A stretch of 37,515 bases of DNA from contig CAMASI010000043.1 in NCBI GenBank assembly GCA_945861065.1, positions 1 through 37,515 of the forward strand. The letters are read 5' to 3'. A program made the position numbers and the translations under genes. Of this stretch, positions 1 through 7,693 are shown one piece after another (position 1 is the first letter of the stretch; each line of letters begins with the position of its first letter). Origin of the DNA: Klebsiella pneumoniae. Lineage in GTDB: Bacteria; Myxococcota_A; UBA796; GCA-2862545. Below the pieces are notes generated by a model. That model did not search any database. It was given only the letters and a program-made list of their open reading frames with translations, and had not been told where the DNA came from.

Positions 1-640
1 GCGTGCGGTGGCAGCAGGGTGGGCCGCGCGGCGGGCGGTGGCCGGACGGGGACAATGGCAGCCCTTCCGGCGGCCGCCGGTGCGAAAATGCCATGGTAGT
101 GAATCAGGTTTTTTCTGGGCTGGGGCACAATCGCAGCCAGTCGTGCAATGAGCTGAAAGGGGGTCATCAGCAACCCGTTGGTCCCGTCGTCCCATGGACG
201 CTTGAACCGAAAGTGGACATTGCCGTGTTCGGTCCACATTAGGCGCTTGTTCGAAAGAGGAGGGCGCAGCACATATCTGCACAATCGTTCGAGGCCACTT
301 AGTCCTCGGCCCCGAACCGGACGCCAGCGTGCAGGTTGAAGTAGCCGGCAGCCGTGCAACGTGGCGGCAACTGCCGCACAACGCTGTCATCCACCGCGGT
401 ACAGCGCCCGTCCGCGTGCCAAAGGAGGCCCTCCCGGCCATCGACGCTTCCAGCAAGGCATGGTGCTCGTCGTCCTCCTCGTTGCCCGCAGGGCCGTCGC
501 CGTCGCCGTCTATGGGTCCGCGCCGAACGCGCAGTCGGTCGACCTTGTCGTGCACGGTGTCCACCGTCTGGACATCGGCGGTGGTCGGTGGGCCAATCTG
601 GTGAAACGCGGAGAGGTGAGCCCCGTCGTGGCGGGATAGG
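1..640 (-). pseudogene. IS91-family transposase remnant (C-terminal part, frameshifted)
   Basis: Reading the minus strand gives pieces typical of the C-terminal half of IS91/IS801-type (HUH) transposases, spread over three frames. From about 630 to 410 there is QIGPPTTADVQTV and later MAGRASFGTRTGA. From about 400 to 303 there is AGYFNLHAGVRFGAED. From about 305 to 1 there is GLERLCRYVLRPPL, FRFKRPWDDGTNGL and RKNLIHYHGIFAP. At least two single-base-type frameshifts separate the pieces, and the catalytic N-terminal half is missing because the ATPase gene starts at 643. It is therefore a dead fragment. The last frame stays open to the window edge, so the C-terminus may continue outside. Family assignment rests on remembered motif order, not on a search. 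Confidence 0.8.
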
Positions 641-642
641 CC

Positions 643-1560
643 GTGCGCATGCTCCTGAGCGTCGACATTCGGGAATTTCGGTGCTTGGTCAACCCGGGTT
701 TGCTCCGTCTTACGCCGCTGCACGCGCTCGTGGGGCCCAATGACAGCGGGAAGAGTGCGACGCTGGAGGCGATTCTGGCGCCGAAAGATTTTTATGGGCG
801 GCGGCTTTCGTTCGATGCGTCCTTTTCCCACGCGGACTGGAGTATCGTACTGCATGATAAGAAAATCGTTGCAGCGCCGCCCGCGACTGAACGTTGGCTA
901 CAGGGTCTCCGGCGCATTTCCTTTCGGGCGGACGTGCTGCGCGCACCCAGCGAGCTGCTTGTCGAGGGATCCACCCTGGAGTTCAGGAGTCCGCAGGGGA
1001 ATGGGCTGCCCGCCGTGCTCGACGCGCTGCGCAATCGCAACGACGACGCCTGGACCCGAATTGCCGCTGAAATGCAGAGTCTTTTCCCGGCTGTGGCGCA
1101 ATTAACCCTGATCAACACCTCAAGCAGCGCCAAGCAGGTCGCGGTCACGCTCAAGGGCGGTCAACGCGTTTCCGCCGCTGATCTGTCTGACGGGCTGTTG
1201 TTGTACCTTGCGTTCTGTACGCTTCGCGAGGCAAAGCACGAGGGCATGCTGCTCATCGAGGAACCTGAGAACGGCCTTCACCCGAGCAGGATCGCCGATG
1301 TCATGAGCGTCTTGCGCCACCTTACGGAGCGCGGAACGCAGGTCCTGTTGACAACGCACAGCCCATTGGTGGTCAACGAACTCCGCCCCGACGAGGTGAC
1401 CGTGGTCACTCGCGATGCGTCGGGAAGCCATTTCATGCGGATTGACGAGACGCCCAACTTTGCTGCTCGCTCTGATGCCTACAGACTCGGCGAATTGTGG
1501 CTTGCCTACTGCGACGGCGTTGGTGAATCGCCGCTTCTGCGAGGCGGGCCGCGGTTGTGA
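643..1560 (+). CDS. OLD/ABC-like AAA ATPase, probable defence-type partner of a TOPRIM protein
   Basis: A 305-residue ATPase of the AAA_21/OLD-like group. Visible motifs are a Walker A (GPNDSGKS, near residue 32), a signature-like LSDGLLLYLAF near residue 182, a Walker B with paired acidic residues (LLIEEPENGLHP) and a switch histidine in LLTTHSPLVVNEL. The inserted coiled coil of SMC-like relatives is almost absent, so the protein is short for the group. The start is GTG at 643; an ATG lies two codons later. The stop overlaps the GTG of the next gene (GTGA), which couples it to the TOPRIM-like gene. Such ATPase plus TOPRIM pairs (OLD, PARIS-like) often act in phage defence; that role is inferred here. 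It lies directly beside an IS91 remnant. Confidence 0.85.
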   Translation: MRMLLSVDIREFRCLVNPGLLRLTPLHALVGPNDSGKSATLEAILAPKDFYGRRLSFDASFSHADWSIVLHDKKIVAAPPATERWLQGLRRISFRADVLRAPSELLVEGSTLEFRSPQGNGLPAVLDALRNRNDDAWTRIAAEMQSLFPAVAQLTLINTSSSAKQVAVTLKGGQRVSAADLSDGLLLYLAFCTLREAKHEGMLLIEEPENGLHPSRIADVMSVLRHLTERGTQVLLTTHSPLVVNELRPDEVTVVTRDASGSHFMRIDETPNFAARSDAYRLGELWLAYCDGVGESPLLRGGPRL

Positions 1561-2124
1561 GGATCGTGCTCGCGGGTGAGGGCAAGCACGAGCGTGGCGG
1601 CTGGACGGATCGCCCTCCGTTCCGTCAAATCGTACCCGCGCCGGGCATGCTTGTTGCGCTGCTGGAACGGGCCGGGTGCGACCATGAAGTGTTGGACGGG
1701 CGAGTATGGAAGGACATTCCCTTGTTCGCGGCGGGAGGTCACGCGAGCCGGGAGCAACGACGGATGCGGCGCCTGAGACTCGATGCCCTCGGAAGCGGGG
1801 GCGCGCGTTGTCGTCTGGGTGCGCGACCGGGACGGCGACCGGGCGCGGGAGCGAGAACTGAACGAAGCCGCAGCGGAGCCCCATGAGGTTTCCCTCGCAG
1901 GAGGCGTGGCCGTAGAAAGTATCGATGCCTGGATTCTGGCACTTCAGGGGGCGTCTCGGCCAGATTTCTCGTCACGGCCGAAGATCCGTGCCGGGTACCC
2001 GGGAGTGGCCGAGAGGGTAGAGCTTGTGCGCCGAGGGGATTTGAAGGCCGCGGCCGCGCGCTCGCCGTCGCTCCGCCGTTGGCTCGCGGCGATTCACGCC
2101 ACGTGGAAACCCGGTGAAACCTGA
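1557..2124 (+). pseudogene. TOPRIM-like (DUF4276-type) protein, split by a frameshift
   Basis: Two frames together make one plausible protein of about 188 residues. The first, from GTG 1557, has IVLAGEGKHERGGW, which carries the leading glutamate expected of a TOPRIM fold. The second, from about 1795 to the stop at 2124, has RVVVWVRDRDGDRARE, the expected DxD strand, then a helical tail ending WLAAIHATWKPGET. The frame changes near the run of five G at 1797-1801; one surplus base there would explain it. A stop at 1774 blocks the second frame further upstream, so it cannot be read alone in full. It overlaps the ATPase stop (GTGA). It could be a true mutation, a read error or, less likely, a programmed shift. 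The family call is moderate: motif pattern and neighbour agree. Confidence 0.65.
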
Positions 2125-2130
2125 CTTCAA

Positions 2131-2370
2131 TCAGAAGGCGAAATCCATCGCAACCAGGCTTCCCGGATTGGCGACTTCGACAGACTGCGTCTGTGCGCTC
2201 CCCGGCTGGCCCGGTAGCAACGCGCGTACCGAATGCGAGCCGGGCGCGATCAGGTGGTCGGTCGGCGCGTACCCGATGGCTTTGCGGTCGACACTGATGG
2301 GGCCGGCCGCCCGCCGACGGCCCTTGGACGCCCGGTGCCAACGGCTACCAACGGGTTTGGATGACACCAT
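2131..2370 (-). CDS. Small PEGA-like domain protein or fragment
   Basis: This 79-residue frame has the pattern of a single PEGA repeat: ISVDRKAIGYAPTDHLI, then a PGSHSVRAL turn-strand, then a final VEVANPGSLVAMDFAF. PEGA domains are small beta modules of surface or periplasmic proteins. There is no signal peptide and the first 28 residues are basic and unlike a PEGA start, so it may be the tail of a decayed larger gene. It follows the preceding gene by 14 bases, but there is no good ribosome site, and a perfect 7-bp inverted repeat lies between them. It converges with the TOPRIM-like gene, 6 bases away. Translation is uncertain. Confidence 0.45.
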   Translation of the reverse strand: MVSSKPVGSRWHRASKGRRRAAGPISVDRKAIGYAPTDHLIAPGSHSVRALLPGQPGSAQTQSVEVANPGSLVAMDFAF

Positions 2371-2389
2371 TCTAAGCAGGCCGCTTAGA
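2371..2389 (-). other. Perfect hairpin between two operon genes
   Basis: The bases TCTAAGC and GCTTAGA form a perfect 7-bp stem around a 5-base loop. It overlaps the stop codon of the upstream gene and ends at the ATG of the small PEGA-like frame. There is no T tract, so it is not a classic terminator. It could cap the 3' end of the operon message or mask the following start. Confidence 0.4.
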
Positions 2390-2981
2390 ACTCGATCGCC
2401 ACGGCCACCCGTTGCGGTGTCGCTCGCACCCCACCCCCCTCAAGCCTGTAAGGCGGGTCTGATACCACAGCGATCACGCAGCCCTTTTGCTCAGCCGTCA
2501 ACGGTTCGCTTTCATGGGCAGGCTCCAGGACGTGGTCAGACACCCTTCCGGACACCGGCTCGACGGATGCGGTCCATTTAATCGCGCCAGGTCGCTCCGC
2601 GCCCACGAAACATTGGGCCAACCGCGCGCCTCGTGCCGCTACCTGCAACCGAAACGACGCCACCCACAGTAAGCTCTCAGGTGCGTTGTTCACAAATGCA
2701 GGGCGGTCTTTGCGCGGTATCCGTCCAGAAAGTGGGGCATCGGGGGTCGCCTCAACCCCCTGAGCGCCTGGTGATTCTGTCCCAGGGCCCGCTTCCGGCA
2801 CGACGTCCAATGCGCTACAGCAGGGCCACAAGATTAACAGCAGAAGAATGGCGAGAATTGCGCAATTGCGCCTCCGCGCCTTGCCATTCCCACGCCCTCG
2901 TCGGGCTCCTTTGCGAAGCTCGGCGAGCCGCGCCCTGAGTTCAGCTGTGCTTCGCCGAGGTTTCACCCGTCGATGCTCCAT
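2385..2981 (-). CDS. Single-pass membrane protein of unknown function
   Basis: A 198-residue protein with a highly basic cytoplasmic N-terminus (many Arg and Lys in residues 4-37), one membrane helix (CAILAILLLLILWPCCSAL, about residues 38-56), a proline- and glycine-rich linker, and a C-terminal domain of about 120 residues starting near PAFVNNAPESLLW. The C-terminal domain contains WTASVEPVSGRVSDHVLEP and GCVIAVVSDPPYRL, loosely like the periplasmic C-terminal domains of TonB- or AgmX-type myxobacterial proteins; I cannot place it in a family. The ATG at 2981 overlaps the previous gene by 19 bases and puts the basic stretch before the helix; a longer frame upstream lacks sense. It is near the 3' end of the MotAB-containing operon. 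Confidence 0.7.
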   Translation of the reverse strand: MEHRRVKPRRSTAELRARLAELRKGARRGRGNGKARRRNCAILAILLLLILWPCCSALDVVPEAGPGTESPGAQGVEATPDAPLSGRIPRKDRPAFVNNAPESLLWVASFRLQVAARGARLAQCFVGAERPGAIKWTASVEPVSGRVSDHVLEPAHESEPLTAEQKGCVIAVVSDPPYRLEGGGVRATPQRVAVAIEF

Positions 2982-4873
2982 CCGAAAACCCAATCGCCCG
3001 ACGCATCCCGCCATTCGCGCGGTGTGAGGTCGAGGGGGGTGAACACCGATGGCGCCGCCACCGCAGTGGCAGCGAACGGCCACGGCAACGCATCGGCCGG
3101 TGCGAGCCGCACGCTGCCCGCAAACACCTCACCGGTCGGTGCCAGCGCACGGGCACGGTCCTGCGCGCTTGCATCGGCGCCGACGCCCCCGACGCCCTCT
3201 TCAATCGCCTCTATGCGCTCAAGTAATGTCGTCGCCGTTCGGCTTTGTCGACTCGGCATGCCCTCCGAAGGTGGGAAGGTCAGCGGGAGAATCAGCGCAG
3301 CTGTTCGCCCAAGCGTGGCTCGGTGGGCCACACGAACGTCCGCGTCCTCCAACTCGATTTGCGCCACAAGAAGGTCGAGGAAACGCAGGGTTTCGCTGGG
3401 CGCCTCGGTCAGGCCCGTGCGAATCAAGCGGGCGAATCCGCCAAGGTCGCCCTTTGCGAGCGGAAGGCAAAGTGCAAAACGGCGGTCCAACGCCGCCCGG
3501 CCGCCGGATCGGGCCGCTCGGGAGTTCATCGCCCTGTCAAACGAGGTCCAATCCGCCCGGAGTGTCGAGCGCCACATCAAGTCTTCGAGAATCCACGCGT
3601 AGTCGCGGCTCGGCACGAGTTCTTGAAGTGTCGCCAACAACTCAGCGGTGCTCTCGAATTGCGCTGCGACGTAGGCCAGCCAGCGTCGGCTGATACGCTG
3701 TGTCTCCTCGGCTGCCCGTGAACTCGGTGCCTGCTGCAAGGCGAACGCTAGGGACCGCAATGAACCTCGCAAGTCGCCCTGCTCAAGGAGGTGCAGCCCG
3801 CGATGGAGCGCGACCACGCCCCGCTCGCGAAAGCCGGACTGCGCGTCTAGCGCCAGGAGCCTCGCACCGCGATCGTCGGCCCATATCGAAGCAATTGACG
3901 CGGAAGGGGACAGGCGGGCAATCCACGATTCGACCTGGGTGCCGTCGCCTGTTTCAACGAGTGCGTCGATGACACCGAGCACGACGCCGTCGAGTGCCAC
4001 AGGATCTACGCCGAATGCCCTTGCATGGTCGAACAGGAAGAGCCGTCGGTCGGGGGACAGGGCCATCCATTCCGACGCCGGCCAGGTCGCCGACGTCCTC
4101 AGAATCGCCGCTGGAATGGAGTTCGCTTCGAATAGGTGCGTTGGCGCGTCCTCCCGCATCACGCCGATGGCCGTGCGCGTGAGCCCGATTTCCCGACCCA
4201 GTCGGGCGTCTTTGCGCGCTTTGATCACCGCCTCACGGGCGGCCAACGCCATCAGTTTTAGGTGCAGGTCGAACCGGCGCGCTTCGATGGCCGCCATTCC
4301 CTTTACCTGGTCACGAACGAGTGTGTCCCGCGCCCGGTTCACCAGGTAGAGCTGCAGATGGGTGACGACGCCCGGGTCAGAAAGGTCGGAGAATGGGGAT
4401 TTCCCCATCGTCGCGAGAAGGAGACGGGGCCGCAAACACCGCCGTGGCGCGAATTGCACGGTCCGGAATTCTTCGGCGCTCACGATGTCGTTGATCGAAA
4501 TCCGGCGGCTTTGTCGGCCGACGTCAAACGCCTCAAACGGCGCCGCCGCCTTGGAAACCCGGCGCCCCATGTTGCGCACCAGCCAGTTGTGCAACGCAAT
4601 TGGCCACAACCCCACGCCGTCTTCGTCGGTCGGTTGGCCGTCCTGGCATACCCCCAAAGCGCCCAACGCTGCCCATGTCACCGACCGGAAATCCGCGTCG
4701 TGGCTCGATACCCGATTGGATTGATTCTCAACGGAGTTACGCAGCAACCACAATTTCACGGCTTCCGTGGGCTGGTTTTCGCGCAATGCCATCCGTGCGT
4801 TGTAGTAGATGACGGTTTGATCGCTGGGCTGGGCCGACAGCGCTACGACCGCCCCGAGGGTCGCCCACATCAC
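2963..4873 (-). CDS. Large secreted or periplasmic helical-repeat protein, unknown function
   Basis: A 636-residue protein with a short hydrophobic start (MMWATLGAVVALSAQ) that looks like a signal peptide. The body is rich in Ala, Leu and Arg helices; stretches such as ERGVVALHRGLHLLEQGDLRG and the following helices resemble TPR-type pairs, and an earlier part (VIYYNARMALRENQPTEA) also fits a TPR start. No catalytic motif is evident. The start ATG overlaps the stop of the preceding gene by four bases (ATGA), so translation is coupled. Its position between a small barrel-like protein and a single-pass protein in the MotAB operon suggests a scaffold role in the periplasm. Family unknown. Confidence 0.75.
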   Translation of the reverse strand: MMWATLGAVVALSAQPSDQTVIYYNARMALRENQPTEAVKLWLLRNSVENQSNRVSSHDADFRSVTWAALGALGVCQDGQPTDEDGVGLWPIALHNWLVRNMGRRVSKAAAPFEAFDVGRQSRRISINDIVSAEEFRTVQFAPRRCLRPRLLLATMGKSPFSDLSDPGVVTHLQLYLVNRARDTLVRDQVKGMAAIEARRFDLHLKLMALAAREAVIKARKDARLGREIGLTRTAIGVMREDAPTHLFEANSIPAAILRTSATWPASEWMALSPDRRLFLFDHARAFGVDPVALDGVVLGVIDALVETGDGTQVESWIARLSPSASIASIWADDRGARLLALDAQSGFRERGVVALHRGLHLLEQGDLRGSLRSLAFALQQAPSSRAAEETQRISRRWLAYVAAQFESTAELLATLQELVPSRDYAWILEDLMWRSTLRADWTSFDRAMNSRAARSGGRAALDRRFALCLPLAKGDLGGFARLIRTGLTEAPSETLRFLDLLVAQIELEDADVRVAHRATLGRTAALILPLTFPPSEGMPSRQSRTATTLLERIEAIEEGVGGVGADASAQDRARALAPTGEVFAGSVRLAPADALPWPFAATAVAAPSVFTPLDLTPREWRDASGDWVFGWSIDG

Positions 4874-5682
4874 AGCGCGACGCCGACGGCCAGTGCCAGG
4901 TCAGCCCACACATACAACTCCGTCTGCGTAGCGGGCGCGAGAATCGGGATTGCAACCATCAGCCGAGGCGAAATAAACACACCAGGTTTGAAATAGAAGT
5001 CGTCGCCAAACCCGACCAGTATGCCGTAACGACCCGGGTCTACTTGCATGGATTTCAGGCGGACGTCCTCCAGATTGTCGATTTCGTCCGCCGACAACGA
5101 AGGTGCGATAATCGCGGTGGCGACCTCGCCAGCTGTGAGATGAGCGTAGCCGTCAGGATAGATCAAATAGCGAAATCCCACGTAGCCGTTGAATACCATC
5201 TGCAACGCCGGGAAGAACCGGGGGGCGGTGGTGACGACGCCCTCGGCAAGCGGGAGTCCCAAGGCGAAATCGATTTCCATCCGCGCGGGGTGGCCCGGCT
5301 GCCGGTAGGGGGTGAGCGCCAATTGCCGACTCGAAGGACTGTCCCACGCAGCGGCATAGGACGCTCCGAACTCAAGGAGAGCACCGCCCGCAGGCAGGCG
5401 AGCGAGCAGCCCGCCACGCATGCTGTTGAAGTTGTTCAGCTCGACGAGGTAGCTGCCGGTGGCGGCGACCTGGACTTGGTTCCTGCGCCAATCGAACTCG
5501 CTTGGCACTGAGGTCGTGCCGATCGCCCTCTCGACGAGCGTGTCGAATCGCAAACGGTAGGGTGAAAGCGGGTCTTCGACTTCCGGCAGGGCAGGGCTCT
5601 CCGGTGGCGGAACGGTGGGTTTTTCCTGCGCAACCGCGACCGCGCACAAGCGCAAAGCGACGAGGGTCCCGCTAAGGGTCAA
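4870..5682 (-). CDS. Probable outer-membrane beta-strand protein, unknown function
   Basis: About 270 residues. The chosen TTG start at 5682 gives a signal peptide (LSGTLVALRLCAVAVAQ) followed by a Pro-rich linker. It has a CAGG-like ribosome site 8 bases upstream and overlaps the previous gene by 11 bases; the alternative TTG at 5787 would overlap by 116 bases and bury the signal. The rest alternates short polar and hydrophobic strands with aromatic residues (QVQVAATGSYLVELNNFNSM, LQMVFNGYVGFRYLIYP, RYGILVGFGDDFYFKPGVF) and ends in a hydrophobic strand, ALAVGVAL. This fits a small outer-membrane barrel. No family is recognised. It is coupled to the next gene by an ATGA overlap. Confidence 0.7.
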   Translation of the reverse strand: MTLSGTLVALRLCAVAVAQEKPTVPPPESPALPEVEDPLSPYRLRFDTLVERAIGTTSVPSEFDWRRNQVQVAATGSYLVELNNFNSMRGGLLARLPAGGALLEFGASYAAAWDSPSSRQLALTPYRQPGHPARMEIDFALGLPLAEGVVTTAPRFFPALQMVFNGYVGFRYLIYPDGYAHLTAGEVATAIIAPSLSADEIDNLEDVRLKSMQVDPGRYGILVGFGDDFYFKPGVFISPRLMVAIPILAPATQTELYVWADLALAVGVAL

Positions 5683-7693
5683 GAGGGAAACCTGAATCGC
5701 CGGGTTTTGGATACTTGGGGAGGTAACAACTGTGCGCGTAGGTACTTTCAAACGAGTCTGAGATGTGGTAAACACCGGCCGAATCAAAAGCGGGATGCGT
5801 GCAGAACCGATCGCATTGCGTCAGCAATTGGCTGAGGTCGATTTCTTCAGACGTCCAGATTTCCGACCCGTAGTAGGCCTGCTCCGAACTACCCAATCCG
5901 AATGGCACGCTGAATCCGAACGCAGTGAGCGCTCCGGCGACGAACGCCTGATAGTCCATATTCAACAGAAAAGGAAACTCCCAGGCAATCCCAAGGTCGT
6001 ACGTCGCCTCGTTGACAGCCTGGTGCCAGTCGGGCAGCGCGCCGAGCGGTAAAACCTGGGCGGCGCAATCCTCAGGGTTGAACCCGAGCTGAAGGCAGGC
6101 CCCGGTGCCGCCTTGAAGCACTTCCGACTGGAAAAATGTAAAATCGAAGGACTCGCCAGTACAGTACGAGAACGCATCCGTACTGTCCGCGCTGATAATC
6201 TCCTGATTGAGAAAGGTGACAATTCCGAAATCACCTAGGTCGGTGTGGTCGGTGGTTGTCGCGAACTCAGGGACTCGGTAAGCGAGCGCTGTGACCTCTC
6301 CGGCCTGTTGGACGGAATATTCGTCAATGAAATCGAGATATTGGTCGCGGGGCGGCAAAATGGGCAACGTGCCGAACGTGAAGACACCCAGGTCGAGTCC
6401 GACGTTGTCGGGTGCGACCGCGCACGAACGCGTGCTCTCGTCGGTGATGTCCCCTTCTAGCGTGGACGGGCACCACAGGGTGCTTACGCTCAGCTCGGGC
6501 CGTGTCATCCCGCGGATGTCGCTGTCGAGCACAAATGCCCCAGCGAGGCGGGGTGTGGTGCGGTGCCGCTCCTCGGGTAGGACAAGGGCCAGCGCTGCCT
6601 CTACGGCCTCGGACACGCCCACTTCGTCCTGGTTGAGTGCTATCGTGAGTACAAGGTCGTTCCCTGCGGGACGTGTTGCCTCTACGGCCGCCCTCAGCGC
6701 GACAACCAAACTCGGCACAAAGTCCGGCGAGTCCCATTCGTCGGTGCACGTCGTGGGAACGTTGCCGATTTGTAAACGTTGGCGAAGCATTTCTTCATGC
6801 TCTGCAGAAATGGTGCGATCGCAAGGACCGAGGAAAAAGGGCAGGGGGGTGGCGTCCCGTACAGGATTCTTCAGGACCGGGAAAGCGGGACGCACCTCGG
6901 CATTCTTCCTGGCGATGGCGCCGGTGGTGAATGTCCCATTGGCGTCGGTGACCGTGGCTGCAGCGCACACGGTGCTCGCGGTTGAGGCCTCGATCGGCAA
7001 GCGGTCTGGATAAAACGCGGCCCGGTCTTGCGTGCGGAGGTCGCCGAAGCCCGTGACCAGGAAGCTGTCAGGGCAGGTCGCTCCATAACCGTAGGGGTTG
7101 TCGGGGGCTGCGAGGCGGGCCGAGCCAAAGACTGCGTCCTGAACGAGTAGGTCGCGACGCAGGCCCAACGCCTCTGCGTCGTGGTTGCGGATGGCTGGGA
7201 ATTGGTGTCTACCGCGCCATTGAATGAATTCGTTTGTCTCATCCAATACGCCATAGACGATGAGGCTTCGATTCGAGTAGGGGGGGCCCAATCCTACGAC
7301 GTTGAATGCGGTTTCCGGATTGAGGGAAAGTTCTCCGTCGCGATGGTAACGAAAGCGGAGCTTTACGTCGCGGGGTTTGAGGGCCACCGCCAGACTCGCG
7401 CTGCCGCACCGAGTGTCGGGGCCACAGTCCACGGGGACGTGAGGGTGGACGCTGGGCAGGTCGGTCAGCGATGTCCAATCCAGGAACTCGTCGTCGGTCT
7501 CGTAGGTAATTTCGACGACGCTCTCGTCGTTGAGGCCCTGTTCTGCGGTGATCTCGTAGAACACGAATAGCGTGTCCTCTTCGGCGAACCAGGTTGCGTC
7601 CGCCAGCGTAAATTGTGCGTCCACGTCGAAGAGCGGCGCTTTTCGGCAACCGAGCAGCGCGAGGAGCGCGAGACCGGCGTGGCCGAGCCTCAT
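5672..7693 (-). CDS. Large lipoprotein of the MotAB operon, unknown function
   Basis: A 673-residue predicted lipoprotein: the signal MRLGHAGLALLALLGC has a clear lipobox with cysteine 16. The mature part is acidic and rich in Thr, Asp and Phe, with at least a dozen further cysteines (for example VDCGPDTRCG, LGPCDRTIS, TQCDRFCTHP), which suggests a disulfide-stabilised extracytoplasmic domain. An early segment (DTLFVFYEITAEQGLND) looks like a beta-sandwich strand pair. No enzyme motif is seen. Its ATG overlaps the stop of the FliG-like gene (ATGA). Being coupled to the stator and rotor-like genes, it may be an outer-membrane anchored part of the same complex; this is inference. Confidence 0.8.
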   Translation of the reverse strand: MRLGHAGLALLALLGCRKAPLFDVDAQFTLADATWFAEEDTLFVFYEITAEQGLNDESVVEITYETDDEFLDWTSLTDLPSVHPHVPVDCGPDTRCGSASLAVALKPRDVKLRFRYHRDGELSLNPETAFNVVGLGPPYSNRSLIVYGVLDETNEFIQWRGRHQFPAIRNHDAEALGLRRDLLVQDAVFGSARLAAPDNPYGYGATCPDSFLVTGFGDLRTQDRAAFYPDRLPIEASTASTVCAAATVTDANGTFTTGAIARKNAEVRPAFPVLKNPVRDATPLPFFLGPCDRTISAEHEEMLRQRLQIGNVPTTCTDEWDSPDFVPSLVVALRAAVEATRPAGNDLVLTIALNQDEVGVSEAVEAALALVLPEERHRTTPRLAGAFVLDSDIRGMTRPELSVSTLWCPSTLEGDITDESTRSCAVAPDNVGLDLGVFTFGTLPILPPRDQYLDFIDEYSVQQAGEVTALAYRVPEFATTTDHTDLGDFGIVTFLNQEIISADSTDAFSYCTGESFDFTFFQSEVLQGGTGACLQLGFNPEDCAAQVLPLGALPDWHQAVNEATYDLGIAWEFPFLLNMDYQAFVAGALTAFGFSVPFGLGSSEQAYYGSEIWTSEEIDLSQLLTQCDRFCTHPAFDSAGVYHISDSFESTYAHSCYLPKYPKPGDSGFPLDP

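Noticed and set aside
3..604. Plus-strand reading frames before the ATPase gene
   Set aside because: They are low-complexity and opposite to the transposase remnant whose motifs are clear on the minus strand.
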